A stretch of DNA of 64,000 nucleotides from Ignelater luminosus. Its lineage: Eukaryota; Arthropoda; Insecta; Coleoptera; Elateridae. Both the position numbers and the translations under genes were made by a program. Shown here piece after piece: positions 32,115-45,300 of the stretch (its first letter is position 1; every line of letters starts with the position of its first letter). Location of the stretch: positions 21,111 to 85,110 of the forward strand of contig VTPC01091296.1 in the NCBI GenBank assembly GCA_011009095.1, in the 5' to 3' direction. The notes beneath the pieces were generated by a model. That model had not been told where the DNA came from. It saw only the letters and a program-made list of their open reading frames with translations, and made no database searches.

Positions 32115-32368
32115 TATATATGACAAAACACTAGAAAATTATCTAGTCAATACTTTCGGTCGAAAATGATTCAGATATAAATGCAAATGCTTCAAGAAGA
32201 ATCACATGATGTATCCTAAATGCTACTATTTTCAAAATAAAAACAGTATTCGTACATTTTGTGCAGTTTTTTTATGTCGCAATCGAAGATTATTTTAAAG
32301 AAAAAACATTTAAGGGGAGGCATTTCGAACACTTGCATCATACTGAGAAAATCTACCGCACGGTCCTG

Positions 32369-33741
32369 ATTAATTTTGACAGGTGTATAGTGTACGGTAT
32401 CAGAAGTGAAAGATAAATGGTTTATATTTTAATTTTTCATTTCCATTTTCATTATTTACTAGAAAACACAAGATAAATTTCCCGTCACATAGTGGATTAT
32501 TCTTCCGCTAAAAATAAATTCCATCTTTTTAGTATTATTTAGATAAAAACAATTTGAGAACCAAAGCAAAAAACCAGTTTTTAAAACGTACAATTCAGTA
32601 ATTTATTTAACATAAACGTAAGCTAACGTAGTATTCCATATTATTAGTGTGTTTTATTATTTTTATCATAAAAGCAGACTGGGTTTATCCCATTAATAGA
32701 CAATCGTTTCTTTTGTCTATTTGTTTTTTAGAATCTAACGTAAAGAATTTTCTTCTCAGTAAATCTTTCAAAATAAGAGGAATTTTCGAAGTAAAATTAA
32801 AGAAATCCCCAGCAGAGCATTATTTTATCAGCATATGCATATGCACAATTACCGATGTCTTATTATCAGTCAATTTCCACTTATGTTAGTTTGTGACGCA
32901 GTTAAAACGGTAGCGAAATACTTTATAGCTGTAAATTCCATTACTATGTGTTCGTTTCTTGGATTGCGACGTAACACAACAGTAGCATAATCGTAATTTA
33001 TAATTGCAAATGAAGATTGACCTCTTACCGACTAACGCATAATTAATTAATTGATTATTTTACGGTTTCTAAAATTAAAGCATTTGTTACTTTTTTTTTA
33101 TTAAGATTTGTTTTTTAGTATTGACTATCGCAACTCAAAGTGTGGTTCACCACGTTAATTGTTTTAAAATTAGCCTGGATTTGTATGAGTATGACATGTC
33201 TTCCAAAAATGATAATTTAAACAAAGTAGTTTCTAAAATGAAGTGTAATTTCTAATTACCAATTAAGCAATTATTATTGTTTTATTGCTTTTTTATTTAA
33301 CTTGTTATAAAATATCTCAATAACAGTCAAGGACCTTTCACAGTTATTTACTGTTCTACTATTCTCTAGTACGTATTAATATAAAAAATGTATTAGTAAC
33401 TAGATATTGTTCTTTAAAATTGTAATATATTTGATGTATCTATCCGGGTATTTTGTTTTTCAAGAAAAAAGAGAAAGTAGGCTGAATGCAGCAGTAATTC
33501 TAGTTGTATTTTATTTCTCATTGTACCGCAAGATACAGAAAATATCTAAAGATGAAGTAACGAAGTTAAAAAGTTCCGGTTTACACCATCTTTTGACTTC
33601 ATAACAAAAAGTTTAATTATAAACCTTAATATTGATCTTAAAAACCAAGACGTTTCCAATAAAAGTTAGTTTTCTACTATATTTTGTTTGTGTTGTTAAG
33701 AGTATTACGACATTGACATACTTAAGTATACATATGTATAC
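32369..33741. other. Spacer between two transposons
   Basis: About 1.4 kb of AT-rich sequence with short ORFs only. No motif or repeat end recognised. Confidence 0.35.
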
Positions 33742-36045
33742 TAGGGCGGGCCGAAAAAATATAATTTTCGAGTATCGAATTCTAATAGGGCTCAAAAGTT
33801 GCCTAATCACTTACAGATTAATGTAAAAATAATTTATAAAAATCATACTATTGATATTCAGTTTGCGCAAAGGGCCGAAAGTTTGGGAAAATATAAAAAA
33901 AGTCAAAATTTTAGCTTTAAACTCAAAGTACACAGGTAATGTTTTTATGCTTTTAATAATGTCTAAATACTTTGTTGTGGTTCCCTGATAACAGAAATAC
34001 TATATTTAAAAGCTCTGCTTTATATTTGTGCAGCTCTCCGCTTATCTCACCAATAAATTACTGAAACAACCCAGAACCCACCACGTCGAGGTGGCTGCAT
34101 TTCGAGTTCCGCCCATTCCTTTCTTAGCTCGCCAACCATATAGGACGTGGTTATTTACACTACTTACAAATACGATTAACAAAACAAGATATTTACAAAT
34201 TTACAGTTTGGCCATTTTCAATTTATTTCATAACTTTAAAGTGCGATTTCTGCTCAAGTCGGGACATTTTAGATCTTGAAAGTAAGGTTGATCCAATAAA
34301 TCCATCTCTTTTCTCTTGTCCACATACTTTCCCAGAAGATTCTGTGACGAGTTTTACACATCTTGTGTGTGGCAGGAAATCTAAGGAATTCAAATACAGG
34401 TAGAGCTCTAGTTGAAAGAAATGATGAAGTACTCTGTTGGTATATTTTCCATGGAAGACAGTTTACATGTTGTCCAGTCTATCAATTCTGTGTAGTCTGA
34501 AGCTTCAAATTTAGTTGAGGTCGTAAGAAATGTTCTCACAAATTTAACTTTTGATGGTTCACTTCTACCTTTCAGTACTCTCCTAAAAGCTAATCCCTTA
34601 TGTGTGGCCTTTTATCCACCACTGACAGCCAAAAGCATGTTTTCAGGATGAGCGAAGAAAGCGTTTCTTTCTATCACTGGATAGATTATTTTCAATAGCT
34701 CTTCCGGTAAAAATCGCGAAGTCTGCACAAGTTTAAAAATGTGTTTAGGTCCGAATTTCACTGAGTGGTTCCTCTTGATTTCAAACCATATAAGAGCATA
34801 TGTTTTTACTATGCAGTTGGCAAGTATGTTTAACTCATTAGAGGGATTAGTTTGGGAAATATACAGACGTAAGATTCTGTTTACAGTTGTCAACCACCGT
34901 GAATGGCTTATGGGTCCTGGATCTTTTAGCGCAAGATCAGATGTGCATACTCTTCTCTGGACTGTTTGAACGATCTCCAATAAGTATTGCTGGTCTTTGC
35001 TAAGGTCAGATTTGGTGATTGTGATTTCTTCAGAATCAATTTTTTCAAAGTTGACCACTGGGAGTTTTTCACAGTCTGATAATTCTTTGCCTATGTTATC
35101 AGAAAACGAAGATGGGTCTGTAGTCTTACCGTCAAGGTGTTGAAACAAGTGCCTGAAAGGTAATTCATTAAAATGAATGTTTCGAATTACGCCGTTCTTC
35201 CATCTTGTGTTTGTGGCTGTACCATCACATCCTATTGCAACTATTTGGCTCGTATCAAACTGTTTTTCTTTTAAGTGATAAAAGATACATTTAGTTATTT
35301 CTGCTCCAGTTTCATTCATAGGGGTTATGCGGCCAATGAACTCTTCATCAGGGTCATGAATAATACTGATATGCTCTTCTTTCACCACTCTACGATACAT
35401 TCTTGCTCCCACTTCTTCTTGAACTATTGTATTATTTTTTAGTCCATCAAAGTAAATAGCTTTTACAACTGCCACACTTTCAACCTCTTCAAGTATCTTT
35501 CTAGCCTTTTGTTTTTTTCGTCTAATCTTGCTTTTGTCTATAACTAGTAACATGTCCTCTTTAGTAATCATCCCTAGATCTTGTATGACACTAGAGGCAA
35601 TAGTAGCTGTGGCTCTGTCTGATTCGCCAAATCTTTTTTACTGTTTTGTTCATGACTAATGGTACAAAACTGCAATGTTTCAGTATTTTGATGAATTTTA
35701 AAATACAGTGGTGTTTATCTTTTTTTTCTCTCAAAGTTTAGCCCCTGTGCGCGAATTAAAGTCATCACAATAAAGTATTATTAATATTATTTTTTGCTCA
35801 AGGGCATAAAACTGTCACGTTTAAGTGCGATTAAAAAGCCAAAGCATTTAAATTAAACATTTCATAATTGTTTAAAAATTCAATGACTTATGCCATTTTC
35901 TTCAATATTTAGGCCCTTTGCGCGAATTTAAGATCAATAGTATGATTTTTCTAAATATTTCTCCATTAATCAGTGAGTGATTGGACAACTTTTTAGCCTT
36001 ATTAGAATTCGATACTTGAAAATTATATTTTTTTGACCCGCCCTA
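33742..36045 (-). mobile_element. 2.3-kb element with long (at least 150 bp) terminal inverted repeats
   Basis: Seen: the left end TAGGGCGGGCCGAAAAAATA continues through TAATTTTCGAGTATCGAATT, AATCATACTATTGAT and GCGCAAAGGGCC. The reverse complement of the right end runs TAGGGCGGGTCAAAAAAATA with the same order of words (TATCGAATTCTAATA, GATTAATG, AATCATACTATTGAT, GCGCAAAGGGCC). TGTATAC is found at 33735-33741, directly beside the left end, and again at 36049-36055, three bases past the right end; it may be a target duplication. A second GCGCGAATT word at about 35750 repeats the subterminal sequence. The interior carries the ORF described next. Confidence 0.82.
34612..35634 (-). pseudogene. 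Transposase-like ORF of an unnamed arthropod family, N-terminally truncated
   Basis: On the - strand the frame is open from 35634 to 34612 (stop at the end). The first ATG is 35571, giving 319 residues, but the open frame before it (FGESDRATATIASSVIQDLG) looks like part of the protein, and a stop lies just upstream, so the N-terminus is lost or in another frame. Visible motifs: VIDKSKIRRKKQKARK, VVKAIYFDGLKNNTIVQEEV, VAIGCDGTATNTRWKNGVIR, FNELPFRHLFQHLDGKTTDP, DQQYLLEIVQTVQRRVCTSD, GPISHSRWLTTVNRILRLYI and HPENMLLA. From memory this order of motifs recurs in many uncharacterised insect proteins. I cannot assign a transposase superfamily. Its location between long inverted repeats makes a transposase likely. 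Confidence 0.6.
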
Positions 36046-36055
36046 AATTGTATAC

Positions 36056-39000
36056 AGGCTTCCAGTATATAATTCTAAAATTTTGCTGTTGCCCAATTCT
36101 TGCACACTCCTATTTATTCAACTTTTTTTAACCACATTTTTCTTTTTTTTCCTACTTCTTTCCCTAGATTATGTGAATTATTTTTGTTTTCGTTTTAACT
36201 GGTACTGACTCTGTTAGAGATCTACAGCCTTTTTTCGCCTTTTCTGTTTGGGGTTTTGTAATATTTCTAAGATTTTGTAAATTCAGTCCAGAATTTTATT
36301 TTCTTTCGAGCTATAGATTCTTTCTCTATACATTTGTCTGATTTTCCATGATCTTTTGCTAATTTTTTGTAAATAAACTGTATCAAATAATTCCTCAGTC
36401 ACATCTCCTTTAATTATTTCTATTGGTCTTTCAACACTTATTTTAAATTAATTGTCCAAATTAATGAAAATCAATCGTTCAGAAAAGGCGAATCTTTGTA
36501 AAACAGTTTCTACTTTGACTATTTCCAAAAAAACCTGTAATCCTGAAAATAATTAACTATATGTCATTTCTGCCAGGCTGAACTGAAAACATCAGAACAC
36601 ATACTTACTGTGTAACTGTCTAGAAATTTCACAACAAAAGCTAAGTTATCTGGAACAGGTGTTCTAAGGAAGTCAAAGGATTACTTCTCAGAAAAATCTT
36701 AGGTTCCTTCAGGAATCTGAGCTTGAGATGGGAACAAAGAGAGCAAGATAATCACAAGTGATCCGTTAGATAGCAATAAAAAGAAACTAAATACCCTAAT
36801 ATCTAATTTAAGAATTGCCAAAAGTTTCTAATATTCTATTCTAAGAGCAGTCTCTTTTTTTGACTTGCTATAAATCTACAAGTAGATTTTGAATTCAGTT
36901 TTTTTAGCACATTGATGTTGTCTTTAATTAAGGCAGTTGTTGCCTAAACTATATCTCGCTCTATTTTTACGGCTAGAATCTATTATTTTCTATAGCTTTT
37001 GAAGAGAATGCCGAGTACTTTTTTGAAGTTGTTGAAAGGTGACTGACAATCTAAAAGCAATTTTAAAGAGGAGTTTTGTCCTGAAAAGTAAAAAAAAGAT
37101 TAATGAACTGATGGTAGATGGAAAAAAATGATACTTGAATCTTTCTCATCTCGTCATCTAAATTTTTCCAAATACCAAGAAACATATATGATATTCATTA
37201 TAGGCTTCTGCTATAGTATTAGAAAATCAAGAAAAAATAAAAAACAAAAAATAAAAATATTGAACTAAGACTGAACTTAAAATTGGAATCTTAAGTTTCA
37301 ATAATAATTCATTGGTTAGAAATCTTAATAGAGGAAGAAGTAAATTAAATAGGTTGTTTCTAAAAGATAGGTAAGGTTGTTCTGCTGAACTCATCGATTG
37401 TCCAAAAGCGGTTTCTTCTTTGACACAGAAACCCTTTACGGTTCGACGAATAACAGCATGAGTTAAATATAATGGTTAGAGTTTTAATAAGAGTTGGAGT
37501 TCAAGCAAAATTCAACAAGAAGTTCGATGGAAGTTATTCCATTGGCCTGAAAATGCTAATTGTATAAAAAGATCAGCCATATCGTGTCATTCGTTGATGT
37601 AGAGGTAAAAGAAAAGAAAGCTGGGGTAAACCTTGATTACTGTTGCTATTAACTTTCAATAAGTCAATGATATTAAGAAAACAAAAATTTAAATCCTACA
37701 ATAGAAAATATTACGTCATTGTAAAATCAAAATCTTCAGCTTTAAAACAATTTTTCTCAAAATTGTTAATGAGATAATTTTATTTTGTTTCTTGTAGAAA
37801 GATCAAGTATATTGACTGAAATAAAATCTATTATTGATGAGAACAGATTTGAAACTAATTACTAGCTTAAAGTAATTCGGCCAAAATAAATCATGACTAG
37901 ATCATTAAGCTAGATCTACCAAGACTCAATTCCATTTTACTAATGAAGAAGAAATTTCCGAACAAAAGAAAACACAGTCGCTTATAAGTTCAACAAGTAG
38001 TTCTTATCAAAGGTCTCTTTAACTGTAGCACAAGTAATCTAAAAATTACAAACAAAAACGATAAAGCAAAACCTGATTTAAAATATTTCAAGAAGCCCAA
38101 GGGAAGACTCAGATCACGAGAGCGGGTGATCAACCTTTCTTATAAAAATAAACAACAGTACCTATTTGTAAAACTCGTCTTAGAAAGAATATCTAAATTA
38201 TATCAAGAATTGCTATTTACACATAATCTGTACAGAGTTCGCACTGCACATTAATGAAAAACATCAGTCCCAGATCAAAATCAAATTAACCATCAATGTT
38301 GCTTCTTATTCATAATTTTTTTGGGACAAGCTTTAGTGACTGTGCATATTTGATTGTGCCATAAAACTTTTCACTCTAAATGCGGATAAGAAGAATCTAA
38401 AAGATTGTTTTGTCAACATTATTATTTTAATTTACTTCGTCATCTTATTACAAATCGGTTAAGTGATTATTACTATTATGTGATTATAGGTAATTAAGAT
38501 TAATGTAAATATTTTCAAATATACAGTTATCAACATGACGACCACAAATGATACTATTTAAAGAATGTCCGCGATAATATGCGATGTCCATTCATTAACA
38601 ACTCGCTACTATTCGTAAACTGGAATTCCCATTAGCGAAGACAATGTTATACAGGCACATTTCCAAAAATTCACTTAACGTTAACCGTGGAGGGAATACC
38701 CTACTGAAAGTATGTAGAGGCAAATTGATCGATACCGGTCTGGAAGTGGGGCCCTCCACTTCTCCTCGTACCGAGATTTAAGCAAAGCCACTAGCAACCT
38801 GATGCATTTCATCGACATTGGTGGTGACTTGGTGTACTTGTGATAAAAAAGTGGTAATAAAGGCATAGTTGTATTCTTGGTTTTACTAGCAGGTGCGTTA
38901 AAATTATATATCTACATACTGTCTGCGAGATTCAACATGGATCTTGAACAATTTCGGTTAAATTCTGGTTAGTTTGATGTTGGATGTTGTACAGTGTTAA

Positions 39001-42000
39001 TCTATTAATTTTTTATCGCTTATAGCAAAAATCTTTTTTGTTTGCATGAATTATGTTCTTGCTTATCCATGTTGTTTTAACAGAATGGAAATTATTTAAA
39101 GTTGAAAAACAGGAATTATAATATTTTTTAAACTTTCCTTTAAGTGTAAGGATAGATCGATAAAATTATGTTAGTAATATAAACATGAATAACACGCAAT
39201 ATACTAAAATTACTAAACTTATTTATTGTTTTTAACAAAATAATAATAAAAAAACATACAAACCATATACTACATATAGACCTTTGTGACTAACGTGAAA
39301 GTTCGTAGGGACTGGGCATTACAGTACAAAATAAAACTGAAAGTAATAAGTAATCGAAGGCTAAATCTAAAAAATGTAAAAGCAACTCATTTTGCCAATA
39401 TGTGGATAAGATAAAAATCGTGACATAAGAAACGTATTATTAAAGAACTTTTGATTTTTGCAACTACTGTATACGTGACCGCGTGATTAAAGGAGTTATA
39501 GGACATCAACAAATCTTGAATTGAATAGATAAAAAATTGTTTTGATGGGAAAACTTAATATTTGTAAATTTAACGGGTCAGGGAGCATAACTTATAATCA
39601 ACTGATTATTTTCCTCTAACTCCTGATTTGTTTTTGGTATTACCGAAAGTTACTTCTTAAAAGTTTTAATTTCAAAATATCTTCAGTGTATACCGTAAGG
39701 ATCTTTTGAATTCTCATACTGCGAATACTGTTTAAAATACCGAATTTAAATTTAAAAATGACTATCATTTAGAACACAAAACAATCTATTCTTGTTTGTT
39801 TATTTTCTAGAGTAGTATCACTTCTTCCTGTATACTACTGTGTTCTGCTTCTTTTCAATTCACAAGCAGTCACGTCATATGTAAAACGACAACAATGTTT
39901 TTATCTTATTAAATTTGGCTTTGATAACTTATCTTAACTTTCGGAACTATTTTGAGGTTAGTTGATAATTTTTTTTCTTGGATTCCCATCATCATCGATA
40001 GTCAATCATGAAGACAAACACCATTCTCAATCTGATACTTACCCAAACAAACGACAGATACTGCACAAGAGTCTTTTTTCATGATATCACAGCAGAATTG
40101 CTTTGTACAGCTTTCACAATATTATAATTGTATGTATAGGCTCTTTTTATTGATAAAATAATGAAGATCTTTTGAATTTAAGATTGAATTTAGTTTAAAA
40201 GTTTTGGTTTCCAATAATCTTCTTCGCTTTCTAACTATTTATTCATATTTCATCCTTTTATATATTTAAGATCCCCCACAATCTTTTTTGACTTTTTTGG
40301 TATCTTCATTTCTCAAAGCAATTTTCTAGGATTTGCCTTAAAATTGTACTGAATGCAGCTTAGGGTCAATGAAAACTATAAATGTTTCTCTATCTTGTTC
40401 TATTGTTATTTTTATTGTGTTTTAGTACGCTTACAATTGTCTAGCTGCTTGATTTCTTTCTTATCCTACTTTTATTGCTTCGTTTATTTTTAGTTTTTGA
40501 GATTTCGTCAAGTATTATTGAATTCCACATGTATTACCATTTTTTGGATCTCGTTTGGTTGTATCTATTAGAAATTTCTTCTTCTGGTAGATAATTATAC
40601 CCATTAACTATATAGATAATGTACAGTTTTACATTTTATTTGTACCTGTTGATTTTATTAGGAAAAAACCAGCATTCAAAGGAAATTCAAACATTAAGAC
40701 ACAAATTGAAATTTCTACTAGGGCTCTACATTTATGTAAAGCTATGTGTAAAAGCATCTAAAAAAATGGAAATTACATTTGATGTTCTGTTAGCATTCTA
40801 ATTTTTGATTTGTCGTTTTGAATTAAAACTTCTTAAAACATCGAATCAGATAGTCATTCTTAAACCACTTTATAATATCAGGGATCTAATCGCCGGCAAA
40901 CAACAAAAACTCCATCAGTCTGAAATTCTGATGGTTCCAAAGAGCCCAAGCTGCCCAAAAGTAGTTTTCGCTTAATTTACTAAGCTGTATGCAGATAACT
41001 TATATCTCGATACACAAAGAATAAAGTTTTTTTTTGAAGAATGGTATTAACCTGTCAACCATAAATTGCAATTCCAAAAAAGTATTAAGATGTTTTATGA
41101 AAGTCGGACTAGTTTCAGTTGAAGTACTTCATATTCTAATGCCAATACATACAGATGATACGTAAAATAAAGAAAACACCAATAGAAGAGTAATTTTGAT
41201 ATAGCCGCTACTAAACCATTTCCCAGAGCTTTTGCATTGTCCTTAAGGTACATCAAAACCTCTTGGTATTCTAGTTCAAGGTTAAATCTTACATCTAGGC
41301 GTAGGCAAAAACATATAAAATAAGTTTTTCAATGATACCAATAACTTCAGCCAATATAGTAACAAGATTCCTTTCAAATTCTAATTCTGGTTTTGTTTTG
41401 AAAATCCAAATAAAGCCAAATACTGTTAAAATTGACACCAAGACTTATCAAGAGTTTTGGACTTGAGAAATGAAATATTTCCTTCGTTCACTTCTTGAAA
41501 ATAAGATTTCTGTCTTGGTAGTTAATTCTGCTTGAAAAATTACCAGAATTAATTAAGTACCAAAAATTTTCTAAATTTCTTTGTTAAACTCATATGCCGC
41601 AGTCATATGAACATTGCCACTTATAGTTACTTATAGCCATAAAATAGTAAATAGAAAACTTTAAAATTTTAATGGGATTCGAACCTATATCTCTGATTCA
41701 CCGGATTATAGCCTTTAAATATTTAATATTTAGCTTTTTGTTTCTTTCTGTGAGATGCTTGAAAACTTATAATTTCTTAAGTAAGTCATTATTGGAAAAT
41801 GTCTTTTCCTCATTCCTTAAAAAATACGACGATAAGCTAGAGTATGTTCATTTATAAAGAAGCAAAATTACTGACAGGGATTCCTTTCGTAGCAGTCAAG
41901 TACGTACAATGTAAATTACTGTTTTAAAGAAAGACAAAGACAAAAACAATACATTGATGTCTCGTTATCAGAAGATTAATTGTAAATGAATGAACAATTA

Positions 42001-42393
42001 AATAATATTGTTATCAGCTAAGAGCTTCCTATATATAAGAAAGAATAAAATCATTTACTATTCTATGTAAGATATAATTGAAATCAAAATCTTTCACATT
42101 TTTCGCACGATATATTGCAATCACTTTTAGATTGTTTAGTTTTGTTTTATTGAATTTATAATAAATCAAAAGGTAGGAAACACCAGACCGGACCAGTAAA
42201 GGTAAATTTAATTAACGGATCGTCAGTGTCATTTATTACAAAATATTTAGTAGTGAAAGCGTTTTAACTTTTAATTTGAAATCATTATCCTTCAAATTGA
42301 TTGAAAGTGGGGTAGATTCAGTTCTGTAACATCACATCGTGATATTATAAAGTTAACAGAGTTAGTAATCAAGTGTGTATTGTGCTTGCAGAA
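36056..42393. other. 6.3-kb AT-rich spacer upstream of Ddc
   Basis: No host gene or clear transposon recognised. Short ORFs (38681-38866, 40619-40801, 41672-41857) have no motif. It may contain distant Ddc control elements and old unrecognised repeats. A candidate TATA box near its 3' end is listed separately. Confidence 0.4.
42032..42038 (+). promoter_or_regulatory. Ddc: Candidate TATA box for Ddc
   Basis: TATATAA lies 356 bases before the Ddc ATG. The base before the coding exon reads GTGCTTGCAG, a good splice acceptor ending at 42390, so Ddc probably has a non-coding first exon upstream; AAAGGTAAAT at 42197-42206 could be its donor. This would give a first exon starting near 42062. It rests on motif spacing only and other upstream promoters are possible. 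Confidence 0.3.
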
Positions 42394-45300
42394 ATGGAGG
42401 CTAATCAATTTAAGGATTTCGCCAAGGAGATGGTGGACTATGTTGCTAATTATTTGGAAAACATACGAGATAGGTAAGTGCTTTTACTAAGTATATTTAT
42501 GTAATAAGCTACTCGTTGCTGGTATCTTTCGTTATTGTTTGATTTAAGATTTTGCTGATCTTTATTTTTGATAACTAAAATAGTTTTGTTGTTAACCAAA
42601 ATCATATTGCTTGAAGTACTTTTGCATGCTTAGCTTTTTTACTACCAGAAAGTACAGTTGATATGTTATTACAAAAATGCATCCAATAATGTCAGGAAAA
42701 TGCATATTGTGAAGGTTTGCAACTTATTAACTTAATGCTACTGAATTCGAAATTTAAATTAAATCTCCAATGTATATATACAACGGTTAACAAAGCTAGC
42801 AATATGATTGTTTATGCTAATTAACTATATAAAAGTATTCAACATGAAATATGGCAAATACTTTTAATGTTTATGGAACATGAATAATAACCTATCGCAA
42901 TTAATGATAATGTAGGGTATTTCCTTATTAAATTACTTAAAATAAAAAAATTCCTTTAATTCTTTGTTGTTACTTGTGACTATCTTAAAAAACTCTTTTC
43001 TTTTATATGTGTAATATGGACTCTCCTTCATAATATTTCTAAGAACAACAAACGTACCAATGACTTGCAAAGACTAGTGACCAGCACGAACTTTTAATTC
43101 TGGACTTTCCTGTTGCATTCCAATTCTTATTTATAAAAAACATAAATTCTTTATTTACCATTTAGTTTATGTATACTGTAAAAACTGTAATATTAGATAC
43201 TATCTAATATCAGCTGACTGATTGTTTATATTATTTCTAATTAATTCAAGTAGGTGTGTAATAAAAGTGCACAATAAGCAATATGAGATAATAATATAAC
43301 CACATTTAAATAGAAAAAAAATTGTTGAATGAATGTTATGAAACTAACCTTTGATCTGTTTTTTTTTTATAAATTTTCATTTACATAGTTTCAATAAACT
43401 GTTACACTTTTTATTTAAATTTAACAAGAAAAAATTGCTATTAATAAGTAAAAGAAATACACGGAATCTTAACCTTTGATACTATTAGTAATCGTTATTC
43501 ACAAACTACTCTATAATTATCTGTTTCGTACTTAAAAAATTTCAAGTTTAAAATTGTTTGGTAACACACATTAAGTGTTATTTTATTGATTACGTCAAAA
43601 GAATTTAGTAACAAATTCTTTATAATATCGATTGAAATTATTGTAAAATCCCATTCTTATTATAATGTTGATGCATTTATCATGATGTTACTGGGAATTC
43701 ATTTCCAATGATCACTGAAATTTCGAATTCTATTAAGAAAAAATAATAAGAATTTATATTTTGATGGTAATTATACGAAAAGTATTATCTCTGACGTCAA
43801 TTGATTGTACTTTCGAATATTAGAAACCTGAAAAACCCAGCATTAAATCCTATCGTGATATAGTTGCCAACAGAGTCGAACTGGCCCGGGTGCGCCAGGA
43901 CATTTAAATGTTGTTATGTTATGTCATCATATAAAGCCAAAATAATCACAGAGTCGTAATTATGTGACATATCTACTGTACTGTTATCGTATATTGTGTA
44001 CTATGAGAGTTTTAGTCATTAATGTTATTCATAATCATTACGGCCGTTTTTCTAAATTAATAATATTCGAGATGCGGGATATTTAAATTTGACTGTCTTC
44101 TACCAGTCTTTGCTCAGAGTATCGATGTTATGAAATATTTAACCTCTGCATCATACGTTAATCATACATTTAAGGCTAAATTTGAAAGATCTTTTAAAAC
44201 TTAAATTCTACTCGAAAGTTACGCATCCTGCGAGATAAGTGCAAGAGTAGTATTTTTTGCTGATTTGAATCTGTATTTGAAAAAGACGTTTCTTGAAGAA
44301 GTATGTTTGTTTCTTCTAGAATCTTCTTCTTTGGTAATGGTATTGAAACGTCTTAAATATTGTTTTGGATTTAAAAGATCTCTCAGCACTACCCAGTTGC
44401 TTTTGTTGCTTTTAAAGCGAAGACTTTCAATTAAGTATCTAACTTGGCCATATTCTCAATTTATCAAATTATCTAGCTACACTCGAACAAGCTGCAAAAA
44501 GGTTATTGAGCCCGAATAGTTTCCAAAAACTTGATGTTTGATCCTACCCACTAAAGCCTCTTAGCTGTTGAACTTTAAAAACTTTATTTCTTACTCGTGT
44601 TTTCTTAACCATTTCTGCGTTAACAAATATATTTTGGGCAAACCACTAAAACGACCCCACTCTTTAACATGTTGAAAATTACTGTTCAGTCCCTTCACTT
44701 GTATTTGTACAAACGTCAATTCTTTTATTATTTGTCAAAACTTGAAAAACTGAATAACAATTGCTTTTCAAACCACCAAAGATTCTTAAGCATCATTTGT
44801 ATGAAGCGAAGAAATCTTACATGCTGCCTTCAGAAGATCGACAACTATCACGAATTACTAGAGTATTTTGAAATGCAATTGAAAGTTTTCAAGAAATGTA
44901 CTGTTGACTTGTAAGAATTGGTTCAAAAGCATTTTTTTCTCTGGCAGGTGTAGTTATAGATTGATTAGATATAATTCATCTTGAGTTTGACTGAATGTGA
45001 TTTAATGACTCAATCTTTTTATCATCACAGTACTTTGCTGTACTATATACCGTTGTGTCCAAGGCTATTTTTGACCTTACAGGAAAAAGGTCAAAAAATC
45101 TAAAAGAATATTTTTATTTCAAATTATTATAATACATACACACAGTTTTAAAATTGAAACTAGGTAATTCTTAAAAACAAAAGATTCGTTCCTAATATGC
45201 AAGCAGTGTTTTCCCTCTAAAGTGCTTTTCCAATTCACTATATTAGGTAGAATGTAGATTTTTTCTCACACGTCAAGACTACGTCCTTTTTTTCTAAGAT

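Larger units (their letters stand above)
28938..32200 (+). pseudogene. hAT transposase of ZMYM1/DUF4371 type, many stops, split by mariner
   Basis: Seen: start MEQKRKKLSGGQYKNKRLKK, common in this group (MSGAQ.RK...). Then, with stops and shifts, PSDPVLWNAFCMPSETRQIL-like text near 29250-29310, a TTF-type zinc finger remnant (TNDAVFCFCCILFDN, 29445-29487), then LAFHGTTQHLCQPNNR-like text and LVELLSEFDPVMEEHI of DUF4371 (about 29735-29840). Near the end come FEYSTEFPAETELRARRKKR, EFDYEETVDEP, FKINFFYYILDITLNSRNDR and FTLLEIHSKN (30570-30777). The mariner cuts the frame after LKLKDI, and DSDINANA follows at about 32170. Known: hAT transposases use an RNase H-like core and a C-terminal dimerisation domain. 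At least ten in-frame stops show it is dead. Confidence 0.85.
27866..32368 (+). mobile_element. hAT element (ZMYM1/DUF4371-like) with perfect 8-bp target duplication and a nested mariner
   Basis: Seen: the left end CAGGGCCGTGCCG at 27866 and the right end, in reverse complement, CAGGACCGTGCGG, match at 11 of 13 bases. ATTAATTT directly precedes the left end (27858-27865) and directly follows the right end (32369-32376), an exact 8-bp duplication typical of hAT insertion. Total length is 4503 bases. Removing the 1305-base mariner at 30810-32114 and its extra TA leaves about 3.2 kb. The reading frame of the broken transposase resumes after the mariner (DSDINANA), showing that the mariner landed inside it. 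Confidence 0.92.

Noticed and set aside
41672-41720. tRNA-like T-arm (GGTTCGAATCCC on the - strand)
   Set aside because: No acceptor stem, D-arm or anticodon arm could be folded around it, so it is not called a tRNA.
44265-44914. ORFs in Ddc intron 1 that looked protein-like on both strands
   Set aside because: No motif matched a known family in any frame; possibly old repeat sequence.
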